Assembly: GCA_963829085.1 (NCBI GenBank)
Contig: CAWHHJ010000007.1
Coordinates: 124,001-188,000, forward strand
Source of the DNA: PALSA-1004 sp963829085
Lineage (GTDB): Bacteria > Pseudomonadota > Gammaproteobacteria > Burkholderiales > SG8-41
DNA: 64,000 nt
Direction of reading: 5' to 3'
Numbering within the stretch: the stretch's first letter is position 1; each line of letters starts with the position of its first letter. Of the stretch, positions 45,263 to 54,955 are shown one piece after another. Under the pieces are notes generated by a model. That model was not told the DNA's origin and did not search any database. It saw nothing but the letters and a program-made list of their open reading frames with translations. A program made the position numbers and the translations under genes.

Positions 45263-45994
45263 TTACGCAAGCTGCGTTTGCTTGCTCGGCGCCAGCAAGT
45301 CGCGCAGCAGGCGGCCGTAGCCCGGCACTCCTTCGATCCTGCCGATGGCGCGCAATGCCGTCCAGATAGTTACCTGTGTCGTGGACAGCACCGGCTTGCC
45401 GAGTTCTCGTTCCAGACGCTCGATAACATCCATGGTTTTCCAGTTCGTGCACGCAAGCACGATGGCTTCGGCATCAGGGCGATCGATTTTGCGCGCGAGC
45501 TCATAAGCGCTCGTGGCATCCAATCGGCCTACGACAAGGTTGTCGACCAGACCCAGTCCCTGCGCATCGAGTACGTTGAAGCCGTTGACTTCGAGAAATG
45601 ATTTTGCAATTGCGTTGACTTTGTCGTCGTAGGCGGCGCCGAGCACTACACGTGACACGCCGAGATACTGCAGTGCTTCGATCAGCGCAGTGGAAGTCGT
45701 GGTGGCTCGTTTCCCGGAGGCAGCTTCGATTTTCTTCGCCATCTCGCGGTCGTAGCCGAGGCCCTTGAGAAAACTGGGTGCGGCGGCGCCCAGCACGATG
45801 ATGTCGACGTCCGCCGAGGCGAGACTCCGGCTTTGCATCTCGATGTCGCTCACCATGCTCGCAATGGTGCCAGTGGCAATTTTATCGAGGTACAACCGTG
45901 CGACGTGCAGCGTAACTTCGCGCGGCAGCGCGCGGTAAAACTCCGGCTCAACGGTGGTGTTCGAAGATGGAACCAGCAAGCCGATTCGGCTCAA
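45263..45994 (-). CDS. Asp-Glu racemase superfamily protein, one active-site Cys replaced
   Basis: 243 residues, related to but distinct from the neighbour. The N-terminal lobe has VLGAAAPSF where its relatives have a Cys. The C-terminal lobe keeps Cys in LACTNWKTM. Arylmalonate decarboxylase also has only the C-terminal Cys, so a decarboxylase is possible. Alternatively it is a non-equivalent subunit of a pair with the next gene. The start is a TTG with GGAG upstream. First gene of the cluster running down to 39.2 kb. Confidence 0.78.
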   Translation of the reverse strand: MSRIGLLVPSSNTTVEPEFYRALPREVTLHVARLYLDKIATGTIASMVSDIEMQSRSLASADVDIIVLGAAAPSFLKGLGYDREMAKKIEAASGKRATTTSTALIEALQYLGVSRVVLGAAYDDKVNAIAKSFLEVNGFNVLDAQGLGLVDNLVVGRLDATSAYELARKIDRPDAEAIVLACTNWKTMDVIERLERELGKPVLSTTQVTIWTALRAIGRIEGVPGYGRLLRDLLAPSKQTQLA

Positions 45995-46133
45995 AATGGA
46001 TACTCCAGAGGACTTGCGCCGGAATGCGCGACGATTATTCAGTAGCGACGTCTATAGCCGCCGCGTGGAAGATGAAGCTCGTATACGGCGGTATTTATAA
46101 TCTAGCGGTCACACCCTGTCAAACGGGTGCAGA

Positions 46134-46481
46134 TCACTTTTGCACCGGAGCGGGCGACGGAATCTTGTCGACCGCATTGACAGCTGCATCATAGCGCTTG
46201 CGCGCGTCTGCCAGTTTCGCCTTTGCCGCATCGAGTTTTTTGCTGGAGGCATCCAGTTCGCGCTTGGAGTCGTCGGCGCGTTTCTGGGCCGCCTTATAGT
46301 CCGTCTCGCTCTGCTTGAAATCAAGCTCCGCCTGCTGGGCTTCGAACTCGGCTTGCCGCACATCGCGATACGCGGTGCCGGCCTTCTGCTGAGCCCGCTG
46401 CAGTTCGTTGTCCGCTGGCTGCTGCGCCTGCCCGAGGTGCGGAACAGCAAGTAACAGCGCTGCAATGAGTAGATTGCGCAT
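46134..46481 (-). CDS. Small exported coiled-coil protein
   Basis: 115 residues. A signal peptide (MRNLLIAALLLAVPHLGQAQ) is followed by an almost continuous heptad-like helix rich in Ala, Lys, Asp and Gln (about residues 25-100) and a short Pro tail. Predicted periplasmic coiled coil. No recognised family; similar in style to the Lys/Ala-rich protein at 36258-36623. Confidence 0.7.
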   Translation of the reverse strand: MRNLLIAALLLAVPHLGQAQQPADNELQRAQQKAGTAYRDVRQAEFEAQQAELDFKQSETDYKAAQKRADDSKRELDASSKKLDAAKAKLADARKRYDAAVNAVDKIPSPAPVQK

Positions 46482-46505
46482 ACACGTCTCCTTGATAGAG
46501 CTGTC

Positions 46506-47499
46506 CTAATCGAACTTCATGCCAAGCTTTTGCACGAGTTGCCGGTGTACGGCCAACTGATCACGCACGAAGCTCGCGAATTCTGCAGGCGTGTTGCTCG
46601 CCGGGTCGACCGCGATATCGAAAAATCTCTGCTTGACGTCAGGTGAAGCGACCGCTGCAACAACCGCCTGGTTGAGACGTGCAATGAGTGCTGTCGGCGT
46701 TCCGGCTGGCGCAAGAAGTCCGAACCAGCCCGACGATTGATAGGCTGGCAGGCCCGACTCCGCCACCGTTGGAACTTCGGGCAGCACCGGCGATCGTTTC
46801 GCACCGCCCACCGCGAGCGCTTTGAGCCGGCCGGCTTTCACGTGCGGCACTGTACCACCCGCCATCGGACCAAAGTAGAACTGCGTTTCACGCGCGATTG
46901 TGGCGGTGATCGCAGGCGCGCCCCCTTTGTACGGAACGTGCACCGTTTCCCGGTTGATGTCCGCCACACTGACGAACAAAGCAACCGCAAAGTGGCTCGT
47001 AGACCCGGTCCCGCCCGAGGCATAGTTCAGCGTCCCCCGCTTGGATTTGGCGAGTGCGATCAATTCTTTCACGTTCGCCACGGGCACAGACGGATGTACG
47101 ACAAGCAGATTCTGTGCGATCGCAAATAACGATATGGGCGCGAAATCGCGCACCGGATCGTAGCCGAGCTTTGCGTGGATGATTGGCGCAAATGAGTGTG
47201 TGGATACCGAACCTGCCAGCAACGTGTAACCATCCGGGCTTGCGTGCGCCGCTATCTCACCACCGATGAGCCCGCCCGCGCCGCCGCGATTATCGATCAC
47301 GATCTGCACGCCGAGAATTTCGGACAGCTTGTTGATGACGATACGCGCGATCGTATCGTTCGCGCCGCCGGCCGGATTCGGTGAGACGAGCCGGATTGGA
47401 TGTGACGGATACGATTGTGCCGATACGCTTCCAGTCATCATCAGACAGCAGAGCGGTACCAGCTTTCAGCCTCAGCACTGCGCTTGAACGTCGGCTCAT
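46506..47499 (-). pseudogene. Bug/TctC family solute-binding protein, frameshifted in the signal peptide
   Basis: The long frame starts at 47441 with only MMTGSVSAQ before SYPSHPIRLVSPNPAGGAND, too short for a signal peptide. An ATG at 47499 overlaps the Gfo/Idh stop (TAATG) and reads MSRRSSAVLRLK; dropping one A in an AAA run near 47463-47467 joins it as KLVPLCCLMMTGSVSAQ, a proper signal peptide. The mature part has SPDGYTLLAG and VPYKGG. Thus the true gene most likely begins at 47499, and one base is extra. Confidence 0.75.
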
Positions 47500-48581
47500 T
47501 ACGTCTCGAGCGGCAAGCGGATTGCTTTGCCGGTCCTCGCAGCACGCTCGATGGCGATCGTCGTTTCAAGCGTGATACGCGCCTGCTCCGGCGTGGTATG
47601 CACCGTTGGACTGCCCGTTACAAGATGATCCAGCCAGGAGCGCGTCTCGTTGCCGAGCGGGCCCCAGAAGTCACCGCAGGCCCAATCGCCCGCCGTATTG
47701 CTGCCGAGGAACGCCATATTCACGCTGTGATCAGGCACGTACGCATGCGGGATGCCCTTCTCCGAGAAGAGCACATGATCCATATGATCGTCGTCGATGA
47801 TCATGGTGCCCTCGGAACCCAGGAGCTCGACGCGGTCCGACTGTCCCAGCGTCGGATAGCGCGCCGGCAACGCGTAGCTCACGCCAAGATTGATGACGGC
47901 GCCGTCGGCGAGCGTAACGATTCCCCACGTTACGTCATGCGCGTCGAAGCCTGCCGCATTGAAGATGCCGGTCTGACCGCGGGCGACAACCTCGACCGGC
48001 CGATTGCCTTCGAGGAACCAGCACATAAGGTCAACGTAGTAAGTAAGGACATCGACGACCGGCGTTGCGTGCGCCGAGCGTTTCAGAATTGAGAACGCCT
48101 GCGCGCGCGAGTTGTAGACGCGTGCAGTGCCGCCGACGACCCGGCCGAGGCGTCCGTGCAGCATTTGTTCCTTTGCGCGCAAAAAACACTCTTTGAAGCG
48201 GCGGCTGTAACCGATCCGCAGATTGCCGCCCGTGCGGCGCAGCGTCTCCAGAATATCGTCAGCGTCGGCGAGGGTAAGTGCGAGCGGTTTCTCCACGAGC
48301 ACCGGTTTTCCCAATTCGAGAGCCTTCTTCACCGGCGCCGCGTGCTCGCCTTCGGGCGTGGAGACAAATACCGCGGTCACTTCCGGACGGGAAATAACTT
48401 CGTCGTTGCTCGCGGAAAAAAAATCGGCGCCCGTCTGCTCGGCCAACGAGCGCGCCCGCTCCGGATCCTGATCAGAAATCGCCAGGAAGCGAACTGACGG
48501 ATGCTTAGCGGCGAGACGTGCACGCAGCGTGCCGATCCTGCCGGAGCCGACTACGGCAATGCCGAGTTCCTTGCGCTGCAT
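47499..48581 (-). CDS. Gfo/Idh/MocA family NAD(P)-dependent oxidoreductase
   Basis: 360 residues. The Rossmann motif VVGSGRIGTLRARLAA at the N-terminus is followed by the family's EKPLALTLADAD (catalytic Lys) and the C-terminal alpha/beta domain with DVLTYYVDLMCWFLEG containing the conserved DxxxD/H-like site. Members oxidise sugars, inositols and related alcohols. Coupled to the downstream Bug gene by a TAATG overlap, so that protein probably binds its substrate (inference). Confidence 0.88.
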   Translation of the reverse strand: MQRKELGIAVVGSGRIGTLRARLAAKHPSVRFLAISDQDPERARSLAEQTGADFFSASNDEVISRPEVTAVFVSTPEGEHAAPVKKALELGKPVLVEKPLALTLADADDILETLRRTGGNLRIGYSRRFKECFLRAKEQMLHGRLGRVVGGTARVYNSRAQAFSILKRSAHATPVVDVLTYYVDLMCWFLEGNRPVEVVARGQTGIFNAAGFDAHDVTWGIVTLADGAVINLGVSYALPARYPTLGQSDRVELLGSEGTMIIDDDHMDHVLFSEKGIPHAYVPDHSVNMAFLGSNTAGDWACGDFWGPLGNETRSWLDHLVTGSPTVHTTPEQARITLETTIAIERAARTGKAIRLPLET

Positions 48582-48862
48582 TGAGTAACTCCACGGTACG
48601 GTTTAAGGTAGTTCACGCCGGCGGCATCGGATCGGTCGATTGGAGCCGTGTGCGTCGAGCGGGTCGCGCGAAGTTTAGCAGATGGATTCACGCGTCTAAC
48701 TCTTCACGAACACGATGGCGTACATTCCATGAAACTCAACGCCGGTCACTCTTCGTCGCGCAGTCTAGTCAGCCCTGAAGCAACGTAGATTGCTGTTAAG
48801 ATGCGCGCTCGAATACGCCGCGACGAGACGTGCGCAAGCGTGTCGAGAGGAGGTTCATCGTT

Positions 48863-49831
48863 ATGCTCAAGCAATTGATACTGGTGATGTCGACGCTGGG
48901 CGCGCTGGCGGCGCCGCTCGTAGTGCACAGCCAAACATATCCGGTACGCCCGATACGCTGGATCGTTCCGGTCCCGGCGGGCAGTACCACTGACATTGTT
49001 TCGCGGCTCGTCGGTCAAAAGATCAACGAAGCGTGGGGACAGCAGGTGATCATCGACAATCGGCCCGGCGGCGCGATGGTGATTGGCAGTGACATCATCG
49101 CCAAAGCCCCGGCCGACGGTTATACGGTGGGCACGCTGCTGACGCCGACTATCGTAAATCCGTTCGTGCTGAAGGATCTCCCATATGACACGCTGCGAGA
49201 CTTCACGCCCGTGTCGCTGATGGTAATGGTGCCGGGCGTGATGACGATGAATCCGTCCGTGCCAGCTTCTACGCTGAAAGAAGTGATCGCGCTCGCCAAA
49301 GCGAATCCCGGCAAATACAACTATGGCTCACCGGGTCAGTTGACGTCCGGCCACTTGTCGATGGAAATGCTCAAAGTGATGGCGGGAATCAGCCTCACTT
49401 ACATTCCGTATAAAGGCGGTGCGCCCGCGATTGCCGACCTGATCGGCAATCAGATTCAGTTCCTGATCAGCGGGCCGCCGGGTGTGCTTCCACACATCAA
49501 AAGCGGGCGTCTGAAAGCGATCGCAAGCACCGCGGCCAAGCGCTCACCCGGGCTGCCGGATACGCCGACATTTGCAGAGTCCGGACTTCCCGGCTACGAC
49601 ACCTACGAATGGTACGGCGTCTTTGCGCCCGGAAAAATGCCCAAGGACGTGCTCGACAAACTCAACCGCGAAATCGCACGCATCGTGAAGTTGCCGGACG
49701 TGAGCGAGAAACTGATTGCACAGGGTGCGATTCCGGTCGGCAACAGCGCGGCTGAATTCTCCGCGTTCGTCAAACGTGAAATGGACGTTTGGGGCAAGGT
49801 CGCGCAGCAAGTCGGTTTAAAACCGGACTGA
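48863..49831 (+). CDS. Bug/TctC family solute-binding protein
   Basis: 322 residues from the ATG at 48863, preceded by GAGGAGG. An in-frame GTG at 48830 adds a basic leader with no support. The signal peptide ends VVHSQ, then YPVRPIRWIVPVPAGSTTD, PADGYTVGTL and IPYKGG. Stands alone on the plus strand, flanked by minus-strand operons. Confidence 0.9.
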   Translation: MLKQLILVMSTLGALAAPLVVHSQTYPVRPIRWIVPVPAGSTTDIVSRLVGQKINEAWGQQVIIDNRPGGAMVIGSDIIAKAPADGYTVGTLLTPTIVNPFVLKDLPYDTLRDFTPVSLMVMVPGVMTMNPSVPASTLKEVIALAKANPGKYNYGSPGQLTSGHLSMEMLKVMAGISLTYIPYKGGAPAIADLIGNQIQFLISGPPGVLPHIKSGRLKAIASTAAKRSPGLPDTPTFAESGLPGYDTYEWYGVFAPGKMPKDVLDKLNREIARIVKLPDVSEKLIAQGAIPVGNSAAEFSAFVKREMDVWGKVAQQVGLKPD

Positions 49832-49854
49832 CACGACCGAGCGCAATCTCGTGC

Positions 49855-51893
49855 TTATATCCCGAGGTCGCGCGCTTTTGCCTCCCGCACGAGCCGTTCG
49901 GCATCATCAGGCAGCAAGAATCCATCACTGACAAGTTGTTTGGCGGCTGCCTCCACTTTTAACACATACACGTCTTTGCTGCCGTAACGCTCCTGCAAAG
50001 ACGCGCGCGGATCGCTACCGCGCTCCTGAGCGGAGTTCGCAAAGGGGATATACGAGCCGTTTAGATCGCAGAACTCGTTCTCCATGAAACCGGCACGGCG
50101 CTGATTCCATCCGGTATGCGTGCCAAGCGGCGCCTGCACCATCACTGAGCGGACGCCCGCGATGTCATTGCCGTCTGCATCGACTTTCGGCATGAGTACG
50201 CTGTAGCGCTTACTGCTGACAATTTGCGGCGGCTCGACGCTGGTGTCTTTAACAAAAAGATCGTTGCCCTTGCCGTAATAGGCGACGCCGGGGATTCGCG
50301 GAAAACCGAAATTCTCCGCTGGCAAAGGCGCGACGAGCGTGCCCTCGGATACGCGCGGAAAGCGGCTTGGCGGCGGCGTTTTCCCTTCGCTGATCCAGTT
50401 TTGCATCGCCACGAGCAGTGCGCGCATAGACTCGCGATAGGGATTCGGATTGTTAACGTTCTTGCATATGCCCGTTTGCGGCTTCACGGCCGGCACATGC
50501 TGCGTGCTCGCGAAATAGTAGAGCCGCACATTGTCGGGCACCGGCACGTCGTTCTTGCCATAAGCGTCGGTGACAACGAGCGAATTTCGCCCGCCCCATG
50601 CCTCGGTGCCCGAATCCATGTGAATCACTTTTGGACAAGCGCGCTGCTCACTGCAGCTTTAAGCCAACCATCAGTGCGTCCGGTAATAGGATCGGTGAGC
50701 GTGGCGTACGTGTGCGGAAACTGATCGCCGCCGTAGAAGTACGAATTCACCGGCGACGGGACGCGGCCGGGCGTAGCGAACTCGATATTGGTATTGGTCA
50801 GACGCGAGCCTGAAATGAGCGGCATGATGCCCTCGAATACCACGCGTTTGCTTTCATCGAGATTAAAACCGGAATAGACGAGATCCTTGATGTAGCGGCC
50901 ACTCTGCGAACGGCCGAAGCCGATCGCATAATCCAACGGCTCGTGTTCGCCGTTCGTACCGCGCGCGATCAGCGGATTCGCGCCCGATCGCTCGTGCCGC
51001 AAAAAAGCAATGAGATCGCGAGTGGCTGCAAAGCCGATGCCCATCACGATCGGATCCTGTGCAACGTACACAAGATCATAGATGTAATTCGACGAAAAGC
51101 CCGCCGGATAACAGATGTCGATGTCGCTCGGTGTTGGGTTGGCGCCGTCCGGACACTTCCCGAACGACCAGTCGCTGCGCGCAACGGTCTCACGCGACGC
51201 GAGCGGCGAACTACGACGCAGCAGGCGTGCTTCATTCATCCGATCGCGCACCGCCGGATGCGCGCGCATGACGCGATCTCCCTCATTGCCGGGACTCGCG
51301 GTGAAGGCCGGCTTAGTGAAAATCAATTCGGCCGTGATGAGCTTGGTAATTGGCTTGCCGTCAGGTCCAGCCGCGATAGGGAACTGCGTCGTTAGACGCT
51401 TACCCGACGCCGGCACGTCGCCCTGCCAGCCGCTCGCGACGATGGTGTAGCCCTGCTTCATCAGAAACCCATCGCCGACGTCTTTTTCGGTCGACGGATC
51501 GTTGGCGGTGCTGGCGCCTACATCGAAGACCGACAACGCACGAACGTCGCCGCGATTCGTAACGTCGTAAAGGACCGTCCGATTACCGCGTCGCATATCG
51601 ATCGGCTTGATAATCAGGACGTCCATGCTGTACGCCACGCGCTTGTCAGCGTTGACGGGCGCATCGTTGATGTAGACGATATTGCGGTTAGCTTCGTCGC
51701 GAGGATCCAGTTCGCCGTACGCCCGACCGGTCAGCTTTTCGTACGCTCCAGACCTTTCATATGAGACGCCGCCGAATGTGGGCGATTCAATGCGGTCGAT
51801 CACAATGCGCGTGATACGCGCGTGCGTGACGGGCGCGATGAGCATCAACGCGACAATTCCAGCGCTCACGCGTTTCGAAAGTATGTGTGTCAT
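49855..51893 (-). pseudogene. Exported alpha/beta-hydrolase-domain protein (large, ~680 residues), frameshifted
   Basis: Two frames form one long protein of the secreted 'alpha/beta hydrolase domain' family. Frame one has a signal peptide (GIVALMLIAPVTHA), RIVIDRIESPTFGG, TLYD-like TVLYDVTNRG, and the nucleophile GFGRSQSGRY (Ser in G-x-S-x-S-G). It ends ALVQK. Frame two continues VIHMDSGTEAWGGRNSLVVTDAYG with probable acid and His residues and runs to PDDAERLVREAKARDLGI. One A is missing in an AAAA run at 50629-50632. Probably intact in the organism. The 45-bp gap from the MaoC gene suggests co-transcription. Confidence 0.8.
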
Positions 51894-51938
51894 ACGTTCG
51901 TTACCTGTGGTTTCATTCGCATGCCGGCTGTTACCGCA

Positions 51939-52379
51939 TCAAACATTACGCACGAGAATTTTTGCGTCCGCTTCCACGACCACTTCCTCCTTCTGATTGC
52001 GGCACGTTCCCTTAAGCGTTACGAGTCCGCCCCCGTGCTTCGGCTTGTCGTCCTTCGCAGCGATTCTCCATGTCGTCATTAGCGTATCGCCGGGGCGCAC
52101 CGGATTTACAAAGCGGCAGTTGTGTTCGAGATACGCGATACCGGTCCCCGCAAAGAAAGTGCCGACCGGACCACCGGCCAGCGCACCGGTAAAAACGCCG
52201 TGCAGCACCCGACCGCCGAATCGCGTTTGCTCTGCATATCGCTGATTGATGTGCAGCGGGTGCGTATCGCCGATCAAGCCCGCCGCCAGCACAAGATGCG
52301 TATCGGTAATCGTCACAGCTGCGCCGAATTCGTCGCCTACTTTGATTTCGTTATAGCCTTTGCCCGGAAACACCGTCAT
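51939..52379 (-). CDS. MaoC family hydratase/dehydratase
   Basis: 146 residues with the hot-dog hydratase-2 signature: IGDTHPLHINQRYAEQTRFG with catalytic Asp and His, then GRVLHGVFTGAL. Adds or removes water on an enoyl-thioester or related acid. The ATG at 52379 is preferred; three upstream codons lack support. Directly upstream of the large hydrolase gene. Confidence 0.87.
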   Translation of the reverse strand: MTVFPGKGYNEIKVGDEFGAAVTITDTHLVLAAGLIGDTHPLHINQRYAEQTRFGGRVLHGVFTGALAGGPVGTFFAGTGIAYLEHNCRFVNPVRPGDTLMTTWRIAAKDDKPKHGGGLVTLKGTCRNQKEEVVVEADAKILVRNV

Positions 52380-52601
52380 GCAGCACACTCGCAGTCAGCA
52401 TAAGTGCTGATCCTCCGCTTCGGACGAAGGGAAGAAGCTCGTGTGTGGACGATGTAGATGCGCATCACATGAGGTTAACGTTACCGCCCGATCGAGTCCA
52501 TATTCGCAATCATTAAGATAATGACGGATGCACCTGACGCTTGAAGCGTGCCGCACGCAGGTCTACACTCTCGCAGGTCTTTTTTCGGGCGGCACATTGC
52601 A

Positions 52602-53579
52602 ATGACTCAGTCCCGCTCCTGGCAGCTTTCCCTAGCATTGGCCGCGTCTCTAGTGTGCCTTTCAAGCAAGACGCAAGCAGCCTATCCAGATCGCCCGATC
52701 CGTTATATCGTGCCGTCGGCCGCGGGCGGTGGCGCCGATTCGCTTGCGCGCATTCTTGCTGCGGAACTCACCAAACAATTGGACCAGCAGGTCGTCGTCG
52801 ACAATCGCGCCGGCGCAAGCGGCGGCATTGGCATGGAGATGCTGGTGCGCGCAAATCCGGATGGGTACACCATCGGCTACGGCAACACGCCGCTCCTCGC
52901 GATCAATCGCAGCCTGCTCTCCAACTGGCCGTACGAAAGCGGCCGCAATCTGCAGCCGGTTGCGCGTCTCACGAATTCGCAAAATCTGCTCACCGTCACG
53001 CCGTCATTACCCGTGAAGTCGGTGCGCGAGCTGATCGACTACGCAAAACAAAATCCGGACAAGCTGATTTACGCGTCGCCCGGTAACGGCACGACGATTC
53101 ACCTGAGCGCGGAGCTCTTCAAGCAAATGACCGGCACGCGCATGGTGCACGTGCCATACAAGGCGATAACCGTCGCACACACGGAATTGATTGCGGGACA
53201 AGTGCACGTAATTTTCGATAATCTGACGTCGATTACGGCACTGGTCAAAGCCGGCCGTCTGCGCGGTATCGCGGTGACGGGCACGACGCGTGCCGGCCCC
53301 TTTCCTGATCTGCCGACCATCGCCGAAGCCGGCGTGCCGGGTTACGACGTAACAGTGTGGACGGGGGTCATTGCGCCGCTGGGCGTGCCGCAGGCAATCA
53401 TCACCAAATTGAACACGGAGATCAACCGCGCTTGCACCTCGCCGGCATTGCTTGAAAAGTTCGCTACCTTCGGCAATACGTGCCTGGGCAGCACGCCCGC
53501 ACAGTTCGCCGATCTGATCAAGAAAGAAACCGTCAAATGGGCGGACGTGGTCAAGCGTTCGGGTGCAAAAGTCGATTAG
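52602..53579 (+). CDS. Bug/TctC family solute-binding protein
   Basis: 325 residues. The frame opens with a GTG at 52548, but the signal peptide starts at the ATG at 52602 (SWQLSLALAASLVCLSSKTQ, mature AAYPDRPIRYIVPSAAGGGAD). Later motifs are NPDGYTIGYG and VPYKAI, where the usual Gly of the closing loop is Ala. Monocistronic on the plus strand, convergent with the monooxygenase gene. Confidence 0.88.
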   Translation: MTQSRSWQLSLALAASLVCLSSKTQAAYPDRPIRYIVPSAAGGGADSLARILAAELTKQLDQQVVVDNRAGASGGIGMEMLVRANPDGYTIGYGNTPLLAINRSLLSNWPYESGRNLQPVARLTNSQNLLTVTPSLPVKSVRELIDYAKQNPDKLIYASPGNGTTIHLSAELFKQMTGTRMVHVPYKAITVAHTELIAGQVHVIFDNLTSITALVKAGRLRGIAVTGTTRAGPFPDLPTIAEAGVPGYDVTVWTGVIAPLGVPQAIITKLNTEINRACTSPALLEKFATFGNTCLGSTPAQFADLIKKETVKWADVVKRSGAKVD

Positions 53580-53604
53580 ACGCGTCCCTCAAGCTGGTCA
53601 GTGA

Positions 53605-54840
53605 CTAACCCGCCAGCTCCTCGATGTTGGCGAGCTTTGCACCGATTTCCCGCATCACGACTTCCGGTCTTTGATCACATTCTTCAGGCGTGCGCAGCTC
53701 TGGCGGCTTCAACTGCGCCTCGATATATGCGCCAAGCCTGCGTGAACGGGCGACCACGCGCGCGCCGAATGAGCGGCGCGCTTGATCGTAGCGCTCGAGC
53801 GCCGCATCGAGATCGTCGGGTGACGCTGCGATCGCGTCCGCCAGGTATTGCGCATCGAGCGCTGCTTTAGTCACACCCATGCCGACGTGCGGCCGCGCTA
53901 CGAACGCAGCATCGCCCAGCAACACCACGCGTCCGACCGCAAGGGTCGGCGATTCAAGATCGAAGATCGCCTGAAAGAAAGGCTGCGGCGCGCGTTCGAC
54001 AATTTCGTAGATCTGCGGCGCAAGCAGCGCCTTCGCCTCGGCACGCATTTCTGCAATGACCTGCGGGCGTATCAGCGGCGGCGCAATTGCTACGCCATGG
54101 CACACGCCGTTCGCATCAGTCGCTAGCCGCGGCAGCTTAGTTGTGAAATCGGCGGGCCGGTACCACACGAAGTTATAGCTGCGATGGCCGGGCCGCACGT
54201 CGTTATCACGGCCGGGCACCGGATAGGCGAGCATCATTTCGCCGACCGGTAAACCGAAAACATAGCGATCGAATATCGCGTCGTGCGTCTGACGCGACAC
54301 CGCTTTTTCATCGACGACTCCGCGCCAGGCCACATAGCCGGCATATCTGGGTTGTGCTTCGGGCAAAACGCTTGCGCGGACCGTCGAGCGAATGCCATCG
54401 GCGGCAATCAACAGATCGGCGCATGCGCTTGACCCGTCACTGAAGAACGCCGTTACCTCGCGTGCGTCCTGCTCGACTCGCTCGACGTTCATGCCGAAGT
54501 GATACTGGCGTTGCGGAAACAAATCCTTGAGCGGCCGGTATACGCGCGCCCACGCCGTCATCATTTGGGGCAGCGGCACGCGATGCAGCATGTGCCCGCT
54601 ATGATCGAGACAGATTCGTTCGGCCACTTCGACACCGATTGATGCATCGACCGGAATGCCGAGCCTGCGCATTACGGTAAATAACTCGTCGTGCGTACCA
54701 ATGCCTGCGCCGCGCGTCGCCAGATCATCGCTGACGCGCTCGTAGACATCGACATGCCAACCGCGGGCATTCAGCATGTTGGCGGCAAACAGGCCGCCCA
54801 GCGACCCGCCGATGACAATCGCGCGCTGTCGCCTGTTCAC
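53605..54840 (-). CDS. FAD-dependent aromatic-ring monooxygenase (PHBH-type)
   Basis: 411 residues of the single-component flavoprotein hydroxylases. FAD-binding GGSLGGLFAANMLNARGW with VDVYER, then RGAGIG, the DG-type motif LLIAADGIRSTVR, and the GD motif VVLLGDAAFVARPHVGMG. The overall pattern resembles 2,6-dihydroxypyridine 3-monooxygenase and related N-heterocycle hydroxylases more than p-hydroxybenzoate hydroxylase, but the substrate is not certain. Divergent from the UGSC-associated gene 115 bp away. Confidence 0.87.
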   Translation of the reverse strand: MNRRQRAIVIGGSLGGLFAANMLNARGWHVDVYERVSDDLATRGAGIGTHDELFTVMRRLGIPVDASIGVEVAERICLDHSGHMLHRVPLPQMMTAWARVYRPLKDLFPQRQYHFGMNVERVEQDAREVTAFFSDGSSACADLLIAADGIRSTVRASVLPEAQPRYAGYVAWRGVVDEKAVSRQTHDAIFDRYVFGLPVGEMMLAYPVPGRDNDVRPGHRSYNFVWYRPADFTTKLPRLATDANGVCHGVAIAPPLIRPQVIAEMRAEAKALLAPQIYEIVERAPQPFFQAIFDLESPTLAVGRVVLLGDAAFVARPHVGMGVTKAALDAQYLADAIAASPDDLDAALERYDQARRSFGARVVARSRRLGAYIEAQLKPPELRTPEECDQRPEVVMREIGAKLANIEELAG

Positions 54841-54955
54841 TGGTTAATGTTTGTCAAAGCCGGCTGAGAGGACGAGTAACCAACAGCGCGAGCAAACCCC
54901 GACGGGATTCGACCGCGCGTTATCATAGCGACAATTCAAATCACTGGAAACGATC

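Noticed and set aside
47441..47475. In-frame TGA upstream of the Bug ATG at 47441 considered as readthrough
   Set aside because: A one-base shift restores a normal signal peptide from the ATG at 47499; no Sec site makes sense in a signal peptide.
50625..50640. TGA at the end of the first alpha/beta-hydrolase frame considered as a third Sec codon
   Set aside because: Continuing in the same frame gives nonsense sequence; the family continues in a shifted frame, so a missing base in the A run explains it.
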